From assembly GCA_020062545.1 (NCBI GenBank), contig JAGUWD010000003.1:1-64000 (forward strand): DNA of 64,000 nt, given 5' to 3'. The position numbers were made by a program, and so were the translations under genes. This document shows, piece by piece, positions 17,103 to 25,477 of the stretch (position 1 is the stretch's first letter; each line of letters begins with the position of its first letter). The DNA is from Thermodesulfovibrionales bacterium (lineage in GTDB: Bacteria > Nitrospirota > Thermodesulfovibrionia > Thermodesulfovibrionales > Dissulfurispiraceae). Under the pieces are notes generated by a model that worked only from the letters and a program-made list of their open reading frames with translations, did no database searches and had not been told where the DNA came from.

Positions 17103-18662
17103 TTATTTCTCCACAACCGGTATTTTTACCGTAAATGTCGTTCCTCTGCCAACTTCGCTTTCTACCATTATATCTCCATTATGTTTTTTCACAATATCGT
17201 ATGCTATGCTCAAGCCAAGTCCTGTTCCCTTTCCAACCTCTTTTGTACTGAAAAACGGCTCGAATATCCTGTGTATCTTATCCTCTGGAATTCCACAGCC
17301 TGTGTCGGAAATTGAAATATAAATATAACCGCTGTCATGCCATGTCTTTACTGTAATCTCTCCCTGCTTCTCTATGGCATGTGCTGCATTGACAAGCATA
17401 TTCATGAACACCTGATTGAGCTGTCCGGGATTGCATTTTGTCAGGGGTATGTCTCCGTATTCCTTCTTCACTGTTGCCTTATATTTCAGCTCATTCCACA
17501 CGATGTTTATAGTGCTCTCTATTCCTGCATTAATGTCAGCCATCTTCCATTCGGCCTCGTCGATATGAGAAAAGCTTTTGAGGTTCTGAACTATCCTTTT
17601 CACGCGCTCCGCGCCGTCGAGAGACTCCTTGAGCAGGCTGTCCGTGTCTTCGATAATATAGTCGAGTTTCAAGTGTTTTTTTATTTGCTCGATAGATTCA
17701 TTGTTACCCGCAGCCATTATAATTTTAGTCTGGGCTTGAATAAATTCTTTGAACCTGTTGACGTATTTCCCGAGTGTGCCGAGATTGCTGATGATAAAAC
17801 CCATGGGATTGTTTATCTCATGGGCTACGCCCGCTGCGAGCTGGCCGATAGAGGCCATTTTTTCTGATTGCAGCAACTGAGACTGGGTTGCCTTCAGTTC
17901 TGCATACGCATTTTCGAGTTCCCTGTGCTGGGATTCGAGGATGTCCATCATTTTATTAAAGAGTTCGGCTACCTTGAGGACATGTCCTGAGACGATTGTA
18001 TCAGGCATGGTAAATCTGACACCGAAATCTTTATTGTCAGCGACCTGCTTTAAAAGGTATGAAATATCATCCAGTGCGAACTGGAGTTCCATTCTTTCTT
18101 TATCTATTGCCAAATTTATTATTTCGAGGGATTCTGTAATATCTTTCAATTCTTCGTTTTTCTTAAGCAGTTCTTTCTGGCTCGCCTTCAACTCTTCTTC
18201 TATATTTTGTACTGCCTCTATCGTCTGTATCTTTTCTGTAAGTATCTTATTCCTGTCCTCGAATTCCTTCAGTTGTAAAAGGTTCCTGACTCTTACTATA
18301 AGCTCTGCATTATCCACAGGCTTTACGAGGAAATCGCTTGCGCCTGCCTCAAGGCATTTAAGTCTCGTTTCTTTGTCGCCGAGGGAGGTAAGGACAATAA
18401 CCGGTATGTGCCTGCTGTCAGGGTATTCTTTAAGCCTTTTGCAGGTCTCTATCCCGTTCATTACAGGCATTAAGACATCAAGCAGGATAAGATCGGGTTG
18501 TATCTTCTTTGTCTTTTCCATTGCCTCTAAACCATTCCCCGCTGTCTCAAAATGGTATCCATAGCAGCTTACGAGGGCAGACAGGAGTTTAAGGTTTGCC
18601 TGTTCATCATCTACGATAAGTATTGTGTATTTATTTTTTTGGTTTTCTGTCTGTGAATTCAT
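17103..18662 (-). CDS. Receiver-histidine kinase hybrid
   Basis: A 519-residue protein with an N-terminal receiver (ILIVDDEQANL, LILLDVLMPVMNG, FLVKPVD), a coiled coil (about 125-185), a linker domain and a C-terminal HisKA (GVAHEINNPMGF) plus HATPase_c (DTGCGIP, GKGTGLGLS). It lacks membrane helices. Its last 90 or so residues before the ATP lid are identical to those of the next kinase gene, and the DNA there differs only at silent positions (17305-17587 against 18901-19183). Unlike its two relatives in the operon it has no heptamer insertion in the HisKA hairpin loop. Confidence 0.9.
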   Translation of the reverse strand: MNSQTENQKNKYTILIVDDEQANLKLLSALVSCYGYHFETAGNGLEAMEKTKKIQPDLILLDVLMPVMNGIETCKRLKEYPDSRHIPVIVLTSLGDKETRLKCLEAGASDFLVKPVDNAELIVRVRNLLQLKEFEDRNKILTEKIQTIEAVQNIEEELKASQKELLKKNEELKDITESLEIINLAIDKERMELQFALDDISYLLKQVADNKDFGVRFTMPDTIVSGHVLKVAELFNKMMDILESQHRELENAYAELKATQSQLLQSEKMASIGQLAAGVAHEINNPMGFIISNLGTLGKYVNRFKEFIQAQTKIIMAAGNNESIEQIKKHLKLDYIIEDTDSLLKESLDGAERVKRIVQNLKSFSHIDEAEWKMADINAGIESTINIVWNELKYKATVKKEYGDIPLTKCNPGQLNQVFMNMLVNAAHAIEKQGEITVKTWHDSGYIYISISDTGCGIPEDKIHRIFEPFFSTKEVGKGTGLGLSIAYDIVKKHNGDIMVESEVGRGTTFTVKIPVVEK

Positions 18663-18698
18663 ATGGTAATTATATAACTATTTTTATTTCTGATTATT

Positions 18699-20810
18699 TT
18701 ATTTTTCCACAACAGGGATTTTTACAGTAAATGTTGTGCCTTTTCCCACTGCACTATCGACAATTATATCACCATTATGTTTTCTCACAATATCATAAGC
18801 TATGCTTAAACCGAGCCCTGTTCCCTTTCCGACCTCTTTTGTGGTGAAAAACGGCTCGAATATCCTGCTTATATTTTCTTTAGGTATTCCACATCCTGTA
18901 TCGGAAATTGAAATATAAATATAACCGCTGTCATGCCATGTCTTTACTGTGATCTCTCCCTGCTTCTCTATGGCATGTGCTGCATTGACAAGCATGTTCA
19001 TGAACACCTGATTGAGCTGTCCGGGATTGCATTTTGTCAAGGGTATGTCTCCATATTCCTTCTTCACCGTTGCTTTATATTTCAGTTCATTCCACACGAT
19101 GTTTATAGTGCTCTCTATTCCTGCATTAATGTCAGCCATCTTCCATTCGGCCTCGTCGATATGAGAAAAGCTCTTGAGGTCCTGCACTATCTTTTTTATC
19201 CTCTCTGCACCGTCAAGGGATTCCCTGATAAGGTTGCCTAAGTCATCTATTATGTAATCGATCTTCATGGATTTTTTTAATGCATCCACTTTTTTCAATG
19301 TCTCTCCAAACTCCGAACTCTTAACTCCTAACTCCCCGATTGCCTCTGTCTGTGCCTTTATGAACTCCGAGAGCTTACCAGCATACTTCTGAAGTGAGCC
19401 GAGATTGCTCATTATAAACCCCACTGGATTGTTGATTTCATGGGCGATGCCTGCTGCAAGCTGGCCTATGGATGCCATTTTTTCGGACTGTATTATCTGA
19501 GATTGTGCTGACTTGAGTTCGGTATAGGCAGTTGCAAGCGATTCTTCTGCCTGTTTCCGTATGATGATACCAGCAAGGGTATTGGCAGCCGATGTTAAAA
19601 ATGTTTCCTCTTTCTGGGTATATTTATGTTTTTCCTTCAGGTATATATTTATTACTCCGAGTATTCTGTCTCCGAACATTATGGGCACACAATAATGACC
19701 GTGAGGATATATTCCGCTGTATATTATTTCGTGGCGTTCATTTATATGGCTGGCGAATTCTATCTTTCGAGATAGTGCTGCCTTTCCACAGAGACATCTG
19801 CCGAACGGGATTCGAGCGCATGATTTTTGTATCGGCTCTGAGAGCCCTTTCTGTGCTTTCATTACCAGTACTTCTGGATCATCTTCGACAAGAAATATAC
19901 ACCCCCTTGATTCAAATGCAAGCCATGGAATTGTAAGGAGGGTCTCAAGGGTATGGTTTAGGATTTCGATAAGGGGCATGTCTTTAAGCGAGATATTCAA
20001 AATAGAGTTCAGAGCCTGTTGTATGTCATGGGCCTGCTTTATCTCTTCTTCTACATATTTGCGGGTTGTTATATCCCGGAGTGTTAGTATGTTGGCAATT
20101 ATGCCCATATTTTTTACAGCGTAGATGTTGAAATTGAAAAATCTTCCGTTTGTATGGGAATATTCTATGTCGCCTGAATCGCTGTTTTTATAGCTGAATC
20201 CACTCTCTTTAAAGACATCCTGCCATTTACGACCCAATAGTTCGGGATAGGATTTTCCGGTTAAGGTAGTTAGTATCTTATTGCATCTTAGAATATTATC
20301 CTTTGAATCGATCAACAGGACAATGTCACTTATACAATCAAGGGTCTGTTCCCACTCCCTCTTGGCATTCTCAATGGCCTTAATTGTTTCTGTCAGGATT
20401 TCGTTATTTTTCTTGATTTCTTCAAGATTTTTAAATTGTAGGAAATTTTTGATTCTTGCAATAAGTTCTGTACTGTCCACAGGTTTTGAAAGGAAGTCGT
20501 TAGCGCCTGCATTCAGGCATTCGATCTTTATCTCTTTATCCCCGAACGCAGTAAACACTATGATAGGAATATGTTTGGTCCCGGGGTCTTCTTTCAGCCT
20601 TTTACATGCCTCGATCCCGTTCATTTCCGGCATTAAGATATCCATTAGTATGACATCCGGGTCGGTTGCCTTCGTCTTTTCTATGGCTTCCACGCCGTTC
20701 TGTGCGATTTCGAAATCGTATCCGTAATAAGCTATCAGCGTGGTCAGAAATTTCAGGTCTGTAGGGTCATCGTCGACCACGAGGATTCTGGGCTTTTTAT
20801 CTTCGGGCAT
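18699..20810 (-). CDS. Receiver-PAS-GAF histidine kinase
   Basis: A 703-residue soluble kinase and first gene of the operon. Domains in order: receiver (1-125, VILMDILMPEMNG, FLSKPVD), PAS (about 155-265), GAF (about 280-420, with a RIPFGRCLCGKAA segment and several Cys), HisKA (GIAHEINNPVGF) and HATPase_c. The GAF domain's CLCG and the preceding Cys could bind a ligand or sense redox state, but no known pattern fits. A heptamer array (19309-19336) adds about 10 residues in the HisKA hairpin loop. The ribosome site AGGAAG lies about 10 bases before the ATG. Confidence 0.9.
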   Translation of the reverse strand: MPEDKKPRILVVDDDPTDLKFLTTLIAYYGYDFEIAQNGVEAIEKTKATDPDVILMDILMPEMNGIEACKRLKEDPGTKHIPIIVFTAFGDKEIKIECLNAGANDFLSKPVDSTELIARIKNFLQFKNLEEIKKNNEILTETIKAIENAKREWEQTLDCISDIVLLIDSKDNILRCNKILTTLTGKSYPELLGRKWQDVFKESGFSYKNSDSGDIEYSHTNGRFFNFNIYAVKNMGIIANILTLRDITTRKYVEEEIKQAHDIQQALNSILNISLKDMPLIEILNHTLETLLTIPWLAFESRGCIFLVEDDPEVLVMKAQKGLSEPIQKSCARIPFGRCLCGKAALSRKIEFASHINERHEIIYSGIYPHGHYCVPIMFGDRILGVINIYLKEKHKYTQKEETFLTSAANTLAGIIIRKQAEESLATAYTELKSAQSQIIQSEKMASIGQLAAGIAHEINNPVGFIMSNLGSLQKYAGKLSEFIKAQTEAIGELGVKSSEFGETLKKVDALKKSMKIDYIIDDLGNLIRESLDGAERIKKIVQDLKSFSHIDEAEWKMADINAGIESTINIVWNELKYKATVKKEYGDIPLTKCNPGQLNQVFMNMLVNAAHAIEKQGEITVKTWHDSGYIYISISDTGCGIPKENISRIFEPFFTTKEVGKGTGLGLSIAYDIVRKHNGDIIVDSAVGKGTTFTVKIPVVEK
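19309..19336. repeat. Four tandem heptamers inside a histidine kinase gene
   Basis: AACTCCG, AACTCTT, AACTCCT, AACTCCC in perfect register. They encode a GELGVKSSEFGE-like insertion in the same HisKA loop as the unrelated heptamer array at 12549-12583. Confidence 0.75.
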
Positions 20811-20871
20811 AAAAAGATTCTTCCTATGATTTTTATTGCTTCTTTTGATATTAGTTTAATAATAATATAAA

Positions 20872-20901
20872 TTGCATGGATGGTAAAGTAAAAAGTATAA
20901 T
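20872..20901 (+). promoter_or_regulatory. Sigma70-type promoter of selD
   Basis: TTGCAT (20872-20877), an 18-base spacer and a perfect TATAAT (20896-20901). The -10 box ends 5 bases before the selD ATG, so the mRNA would have almost no leader; no ribosome site is visible. Confidence 0.65.
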
Positions 20902-20906
20902 AACAC

Positions 20907-21917
20907 ATGAACTACAAACTTACAGAAAAGGTGAGGGCTGCCGGCTGAGCAGCAAAGATGGGTCCGTCGGACCTTGAGGAAATAATCGGCGATATTCAAC
21001 CTTGCGAAAGTGCGTCGGTACTTGTCGGGCCTGGTGACGATGCAGGAATTCATATAATTGACGGCACTGCAATAGTCGAGACAGTGGATGTTATAACGCC
21101 TGTGGTGAATGACCCCTTTACCTTCGGCGCCATAAGTGCCAATAACTCATTGAGCGATGTTTATGCCATGGGAGGCAGGCCTGTTTCTGCCCTTGCCATT
21201 GCAGGTTTTTCCTCGTGTGATTATGAGCCTGTTGTCTTTAAGGAGATTTTAAGGGGTGCTGTGCATTCTCTGAAGAGGGCAGGTGCTATTCTTATCGGGG
21301 GGCACAGTTTTGAGGATGCAGAACTAAAATTCGGCCTGTCTGTAACAGGCATTATTGATAAAAATAAAATACTGAAGATCTCCGGCGCAGAGGAAGGGGA
21401 CGTCATTGTCATTACAAAACCCATAGGCATAGGCATCCTTACCACTTCACTTAAGGCCGGGAAATTAACGGATGATGATATAAAAACTGCTGTTGGCTGG
21501 ATGCTCTCATTGAATGATAAGGCATCGGAGCTGGCTCTAAAGGCCGATGCTACTGCATGCACCGATATAACAGGTTTTGGCCTCCTGGGACATGCCTGCA
21601 ATATGGTTAAGGATGCAGGTATTGATTTTGAGATAGAAAGTGACAGCATCCCTGTATTGGAGCATGTGCATGAAATGATTAGCTCTGGCATGGTTCCGGA
21701 GGGCGCATACAACAATCTCAGGTTCCTCGATGGAAAGGTTGAATTTCCTTCTCATATTGCCGAGGAAGAGAGGCTCTTGCTTTCAGACCCCCAGACATCC
21801 GGAGGTCTCTTGATAACCCTGAAGGAAGAAAACATCAAGGTCTTTGAGGAATCAGGCATATTCTTCTCTGTTATCGGCAGGGTTATAAAAGGGTCCGGCA
21901 GAATTATAGTAAAGTGA
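20907..21917 (+). CDS. selD: Selenide, water dikinase SelD, itself a selenoprotein (in-frame UGA)
   Basis: A conventional ORF starts only at 20958, lacking the active site. Reading from ATG 20907 gives MNYKLTEKVRAAG, then TGA at 20946-20948, then AAKMGPSDL in the same frame. The TGA falls exactly where SelD carries its catalytic Cys or selenocysteine (E. coli Cys17, followed by Lys20; here Sec14 and Lys17). The rest matches SelD throughout: GPGDDAG, SLSDVYAMGG, GGHSFED, TDITGFGLLGHA, DPQTSGGLL. The full product is 336 residues, the normal length. SelD makes selenophosphate from selenide and ATP for selenocysteine and selenouridine synthesis. A stem-loop right after the UGA fits a bacterial SECIS element. 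It overlaps the GH57 gene by 4 bases (GTGA). Confidence 0.95.
20946..20974 (+). promoter_or_regulatory. Selenocysteine UGA and bacterial SECIS hairpin
   Basis: UGA at 20946-20948 is followed after 12 bases by GGTCC (20961-20965), loop GTC (20966-20968) and GGACC (20969-20973), with a further G-U pair outside. A short stem with a G in its apical loop 17 bases after the UGA is within the range described for bacterial SECIS elements recognised by SelB. Confidence 0.75.
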
Positions 21918-23539
21918 ATGGTCATCTCATACTTCTCCTCCATGCCCACCTTCCATATGTAAGACACCCAGAGCATGAATATTCCCTTGAAGAAAACTGG
22001 CTCTTTGAGGCATTAAGGGAAACATATATTCCGTTGCTCAATGTCCTTGAAGGAATGGTCAATGATGGAATAAGCCCTCACCTTACATTGTCCATAAGTC
22101 CGCCCCTCATAGAGATGCTGAATGATGAACTTCTCAGAAAGAGGTTTGTCAGATATATGGACAATCTCATAGAGCTTTCAGAAGCAGAGAAGATGAGGAC
22201 GAAGAAATCTGCCTTTGAGCCTATGGCATTTCTTTATAACAATGAGTTTAAAAGAACAAAACGATTGTATTGTGAAAGGTATAAGCAGGATATTGTTTCT
22301 GCATTCAGGAAACTTCAGGACAAAGGACATATCGAGATTATCGCATCTGCTGCAACCCATGCATTTTTGCCTGCGTTTGAACATTATCCAGATGCAGTTA
22401 AAGCCCAGATAGAGATCGGCGTTAAAAGTTATGTCCACAACTTTGGCAGGCAGCCTTCGGGTTTCTGGCTTCCTGAGTGCGGATATTTTAAAGGGCTTGA
22501 TCTGCTTTTGAAGGATGCAGGCATACGATATTTTTTTGTCGAGTCCCATGGCGTCATTCACGGAAGGCCGAGGCCGGCATTCAGCATCTATAAACCTGTC
22601 ATGTCCCCTGCAGGCCTTATGGTCTTTGGCAGGGATTTTAAATCCGCACGACAGGTATGGTGTGCATCGAAAGGGTATCCGGGAGATTTTTCATACAGGG
22701 ATTTTTACCGTGACATCGGTTTTGATCTGCCCCTCGAGTATATAAGCAGATTTACACATCTGAACATGAGGACATTTACAGGAATAAAATATCACAGAGT
22801 TACTGGCAATACTGAATATAAACTGCCTTATAGTAGAGTGAAGGCTATGGAGATGGCTTTAGAGCATGCAAAACACTTTGTTGAAAGCAGAGAGTCTGAA
22901 ATCAAGCGTCTGACGGAATTCAATTTCTGCCCTGTGATATTCTCGGCCTTTGATGCAGAACTCTTTGGACACTGGTGGTTTGAGGGTATTGAGTGGTTGA
23001 ATATCATGCTCAGGAGTATATCTGAAGGCTGGAGGTCTTTTGATATTATTACTCCCAAAAGATATCTTAATGAATATGTCAATTCCAACACCATGCAATC
23101 TATACATATCTCATCCTCAAGCTGGGGAGAGGAAGGATACAACTCCATGTGGATAGGGGAAAGAAATCACTGGCTCTACAGGCATCTGCATAAAATGGCA
23201 GAAAGGATGGAGATGATAAATAAGTCAAGAGTCATGAGCCAGGAGTCAGGAGACCGCCGCACTGTCGCACTGCCGCACAGCCGCTCACTAATACAGAGGG
23301 CAATAAATCAGGCAATGAGGGAAATGCTCCTTGCACAGGCAAGTGATTGGCCATTTTTAATGCAGAAGGGAAGGGCGCAGGAGTATGCAGAAGATAGGGT
23401 GAAGGGGCATATAGAGAGGTTCAATATGCTTTTTGATATGATTGAAAACGGGAATGTGGAAGAGTCTATATTGAGGTCTATGGAAGAATCCAACAGGATT
23501 TTCTATTACACCTTGCCTTCCGACAGCAGATTATCATAA
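21914..23539 (+). CDS. GH57-family glycoside hydrolase, probable 1,4-alpha-glucan branching enzyme
   Basis: A 541-residue protein starting with GTG that overlaps the selD stop. GH57 motifs are present in order: HAHLPYVRHP (10-19), GFWLPECGY with the likely nucleophile Glu188, WCASKGYPGDFSYRDFYRD (249-267) and FSAFDAELFGHWW with the likely acid/base Asp347. Spacing fits the thermophilic GH57 branching enzymes (Glu184 and Asp353 in Thermus). It would add alpha-1,6 branches to glycogen. Residues about 436-459 are an insertion encoded by two repeat arrays (23224-23288), which could affect the C-terminal helical domain. There is no obvious functional link to selD beyond the shared transcript. The last 34 bases overlap the convergent LysR gene. 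Confidence 0.85.
   Translation: MNGHLILLLHAHLPYVRHPEHEYSLEENWLFEALRETYIPLLNVLEGMVNDGISPHLTLSISPPLIEMLNDELLRKRFVRYMDNLIELSEAEKMRTKKSAFEPMAFLYNNEFKRTKRLYCERYKQDIVSAFRKLQDKGHIEIIASAATHAFLPAFEHYPDAVKAQIEIGVKSYVHNFGRQPSGFWLPECGYFKGLDLLLKDAGIRYFFVESHGVIHGRPRPAFSIYKPVMSPAGLMVFGRDFKSARQVWCASKGYPGDFSYRDFYRDIGFDLPLEYISRFTHLNMRTFTGIKYHRVTGNTEYKLPYSRVKAMEMALEHAKHFVESRESEIKRLTEFNFCPVIFSAFDAELFGHWWFEGIEWLNIMLRSISEGWRSFDIITPKRYLNEYVNSNTMQSIHISSSSWGEEGYNSMWIGERNHWLYRHLHKMAERMEMINKSRVMSQESGDRRTVALPHSRSLIQRAINQAMREMLLAQASDWPFLMQKGRAQEYAEDRVKGHIERFNMLFDMIENGNVEESILRSMEESNRIFYYTLPSDSRLS
23224..23288. repeat. Heptamer and octamer arrays inside the GH57 gene
   Basis: Four heptamers (GTCAAGA, GTCATGA, GCCAGGA, GTCAGGA; 23224-23251) and, 5 bases on, four octamers (CCGCACTG, TCGCACTG, CCGCACAG, CCGCTCAC; 23257-23288). 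Both are in register and the reading frame stays open. Confidence 0.8.
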
Positions 23540-24432
23540 GGATATGACTTCAGATAGGCGAGGAACTCGTCAACTGCATGGGATAGAACCGCACTCTTCT
23601 GCATGATGAGGGAGAAATTCCTGAGTATCTTCTCTTCTTTTGGTGTGATGAGTTTGAGGCTTCCGTATTTGACCTCTTTTCGGGCTGCCCATTTTGAGAC
23701 GATGGATATGCCCATGCCGCTCTCAACAGCCTCTTTTATGGACTCTGTGCTGCCCAGCACCAGTGCTATGCGCATGTCGCCTGTATTTATTCCATGCGAT
23801 GAGAGGTATTTCTCTATCATCTGCCTTGTGCCGGAGCCTTCCTCCCTTAAGATGAATGGCTCTTTTGTGACCTCTAAAATGGAGACCACTTTTTTCTTTG
23901 CCCATGGATGGAATGGAGGTATGATAAATGCAAGCTCGTCTGTGATTATTGGCTCTGTCTTCATCTTGTGTTTTGAGGTCTCTCCTTCCACGAGCCCGAT
24001 GTCAACGCCTCCTGAGTTTAAAAGATCTACAATCCTTTTTGTATTCCCTATAAAGGCATTTATCTTGATTTTCGGATGGGTCTTTTTAAAATCTGCTATC
24101 ACAGTCGGCAGTACATAGTTGCCTATGGTGGTGCTTGCGCCTATTGTTATGCTGCCCTTTATCAGCCCTGTTATCTTTCCTATCTCCTTTTCTGCCTCGG
24201 CATAGAGGTTGAGGATATCCTTTGAGTATTTATAAAGGATCTCTCCGGCAGGAGTCAGATTAATAAAGCTGCTCGACCTGTCGAACAGCTTTGTTTCATA
24301 TATCTCTTCAAGTGCCTGTATCTGCAGGCTCACTGCGGGCTGCGTTAGATGGATAATCTCGGAAGTTTTGGAGAAGCTCTTTGTTTCTGCGACTGTGCAA
24401 AAGACTTTTAATTTGTGGTCTTCCATTCCCAT
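23506..24432 (-). CDS. LysR-family regulator, likely the selenium-metabolism-associated type
   Basis: A 308-residue protein with an N-terminal winged helix-turn-helix (LKVFCTVAETKSFSKTSE, TQPAVSLQIQALE, residues 8-45) and a LysR substrate-binding domain (about 92-300). A LysR subgroup is known to travel with selenium genes, and this gene converges on the selD-GH57 unit with a 34-base 3' overlap; the association here rests on context, not on a search. The effector is unknown. The promoter has its -10 box ending 8 bases before the start codon. Confidence 0.88.
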   Translation of the reverse strand: MGMEDHKLKVFCTVAETKSFSKTSEIIHLTQPAVSLQIQALEEIYETKLFDRSSSFINLTPAGEILYKYSKDILNLYAEAEKEIGKITGLIKGSITIGASTTIGNYVLPTVIADFKKTHPKIKINAFIGNTKRIVDLLNSGGVDIGLVEGETSKHKMKTEPIITDELAFIIPPFHPWAKKKVVSILEVTKEPFILREEGSGTRQMIEKYLSSHGINTGDMRIALVLGSTESIKEAVESGMGISIVSKWAARKEVKYGSLKLITPKEEKILRNFSLIMQKSAVLSHAVDEFLAYLKSYPYDNLLSEGKV

Positions 24433-24440
24433 AGCAATCT

Positions 24441-24470
24441 ACTATACCATAAAATTTATTTATATGTAAA
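24441..24470 (-). promoter_or_regulatory. Promoter of the LysR gene
   Basis: On the minus strand: TTTACA (24465-24470), 18-base spacer, TATAGT (24441-24446). Only 8 bases separate the -10 box from the ATG at 24432, leaving no room for a ribosome site. Confidence 0.6.
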
Positions 24471-24476
24471 TAATCG

Positions 24477-24595
24477 ATAGCCAGCGGCCAGTAGCCAAGG
24501 GGTTAATAGTGCAACAGAGCGATTGTCTAAAAAAAAAATAAAGATAAAGTGAAAGTAAAAAGACTATCGCGCTACCGCGCTATCGCACTATCACT
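24477..24595. repeat. Pair of short-unit arrays between the LysR and zinc-ribbon genes
   Basis: Heptamers ATAGCCA, GCGGCCA, GTAGCCA (24477-24497) and octamers CTATCGCG, CTACCGCG, CTATCGCA, CTATCACT (24564-24595). The stop codon of the zinc-ribbon gene (24572-24574, minus strand) is the CTA of the second octamer. GGCTG-containing copies continue to about 24620 inside that gene's 3' end. Confidence 0.75.
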
Positions 24596-25336
24596 GGCTG
24601 TCTTCTGGCTGCCGACTTCCTGATGCTGTTCAGGTTTCAGATAATAGAGTATTCTTCTGCACTGGGGGCAGTGAATGATCTTGTCGCCTGTCTTTATCTC
24701 TACAAATATCTGGGGAGGGATATGCATGTTACACCCCTGACATGCTTCGTCCTTTGCCTCAACTACAGCAAGGCCGCGGTGTGCTTTCATAATGGTCATA
24801 TATTCGTTGTAAATATCGGTGTCTATTTTGTCGATTAACTTTTTTCTGTCCCCTTTTAACCGCTTTAACTCTTCCCCGCATCTGATGACCTCTTTTTCGA
24901 GCTCTTTTTTCATCGATTCGATTTTTGCCTTTTCTTCGGTTATGCGGCCCTTTTCTATCTCTATAACCTTTGAAGCTCCTTCGAGGGAGTCCATAATGGA
25001 CAGCATCTCGTCTTCTGCGGACTTCAGTCCTTTTTCTGCCTTTTCTATTTCTTTCAAATGAGCCTGATATTCTTTATTTGTCTTAATCTCCGAGGTCCTC
25101 TGTTTAAGTTTCTGTGTTTTTTCTTTTATGTCTTCAATGTCCCGTTCTTTATCCTTCTTTTTTTTCTCGAGGGAGGCAAGCTGCTGCTTTGCGTTTTCGT
25201 ATGCTGCCTCGGCATTTTTCAAAGATTCTTCGTTAGACGAGATCCTGGCTGGTATTGCGTCCATTGTGAGGCGGGTGGAGAGCATAATTGAATCGAGTTT
25301 TTGCAGGTCTATTAAAAGTCTAAGTTGTTCGTTCAC
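24572..25336 (-). CDS. Coiled-coil protein with C4 zinc ribbon (CdsZ/DUF164 type)
   Basis: A 254-residue protein. Start GTG 25336 is chosen because AGGAG lies just upstream and the family begins near this point; ATG 25348 is the alternative. Residues 1-180 form a long charged antiparallel coiled coil. The C-terminal part has a zinc ribbon with CQGC and CPQC pairs and the typical HIPPQIFVEIKTGDKI segment between them. Homologues are widespread; the Chlamydia member CdsZ is a regulator that binds nucleic acid, but the role here is unknown. The last 15 or so residues (QEVGSQKTASDSAIAR) come from a repeat array and are probably not conserved. Confidence 0.85.
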   Translation of the reverse strand: MNEQLRLLIDLQKLDSIMLSTRLTMDAIPARISSNEESLKNAEAAYENAKQQLASLEKKKKDKERDIEDIKEKTQKLKQRTSEIKTNKEYQAHLKEIEKAEKGLKSAEDEMLSIMDSLEGASKVIEIEKGRITEEKAKIESMKKELEKEVIRCGEELKRLKGDRKKLIDKIDTDIYNEYMTIMKAHRGLAVVEAKDEACQGCNMHIPPQIFVEIKTGDKIIHCPQCRRILYYLKPEQHQEVGSQKTASDSAIAR

Positions 25337-25357
25337 ACTTCTCCTCATGTTTAAGAA

Positions 25358-25431
25358 TGGGCCCTCCAGGACTCGAACCTGGGACCAACCGGTTATGAGC
25401 CGGTAGCTCTAACCAACTGAGCTAAGGGCCC
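25358..25431 (-). tRNA. tRNA with CAT anticodon, probably tRNA-Ile2 (lysidine type)
   Basis: A full cloverleaf on the minus strand: acceptor GGGCCC(T), D-arm AGCTCAGTTGGTTAGAGCT, anticodon stem ACCGG/CCGGT with loop CTCATAA, T-arm CCAGGTTCGAGTCCTGG. CCA is not encoded. The GG.CC acceptor, the TTAGCTCAG start of the D-arm and the TTGGTC variable region match tRNA-Ile2, whose CAT anticodon is modified to lysidine by TilS, better than elongator tRNA-Met. The assignment between the two is not certain. Confidence 0.9.
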
Positions 25432-25477
25432 TGCCTGAATCAGAGACTATAACTTTACCTTTTGGGATGCTTTTAAG

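Noticed and set aside
25358-25431. tRNA-Met elongator
   Set aside because: CAT anticodon fits, but acceptor, D-arm and variable-loop details agree better with tRNA-Ile2; kept as probable only.
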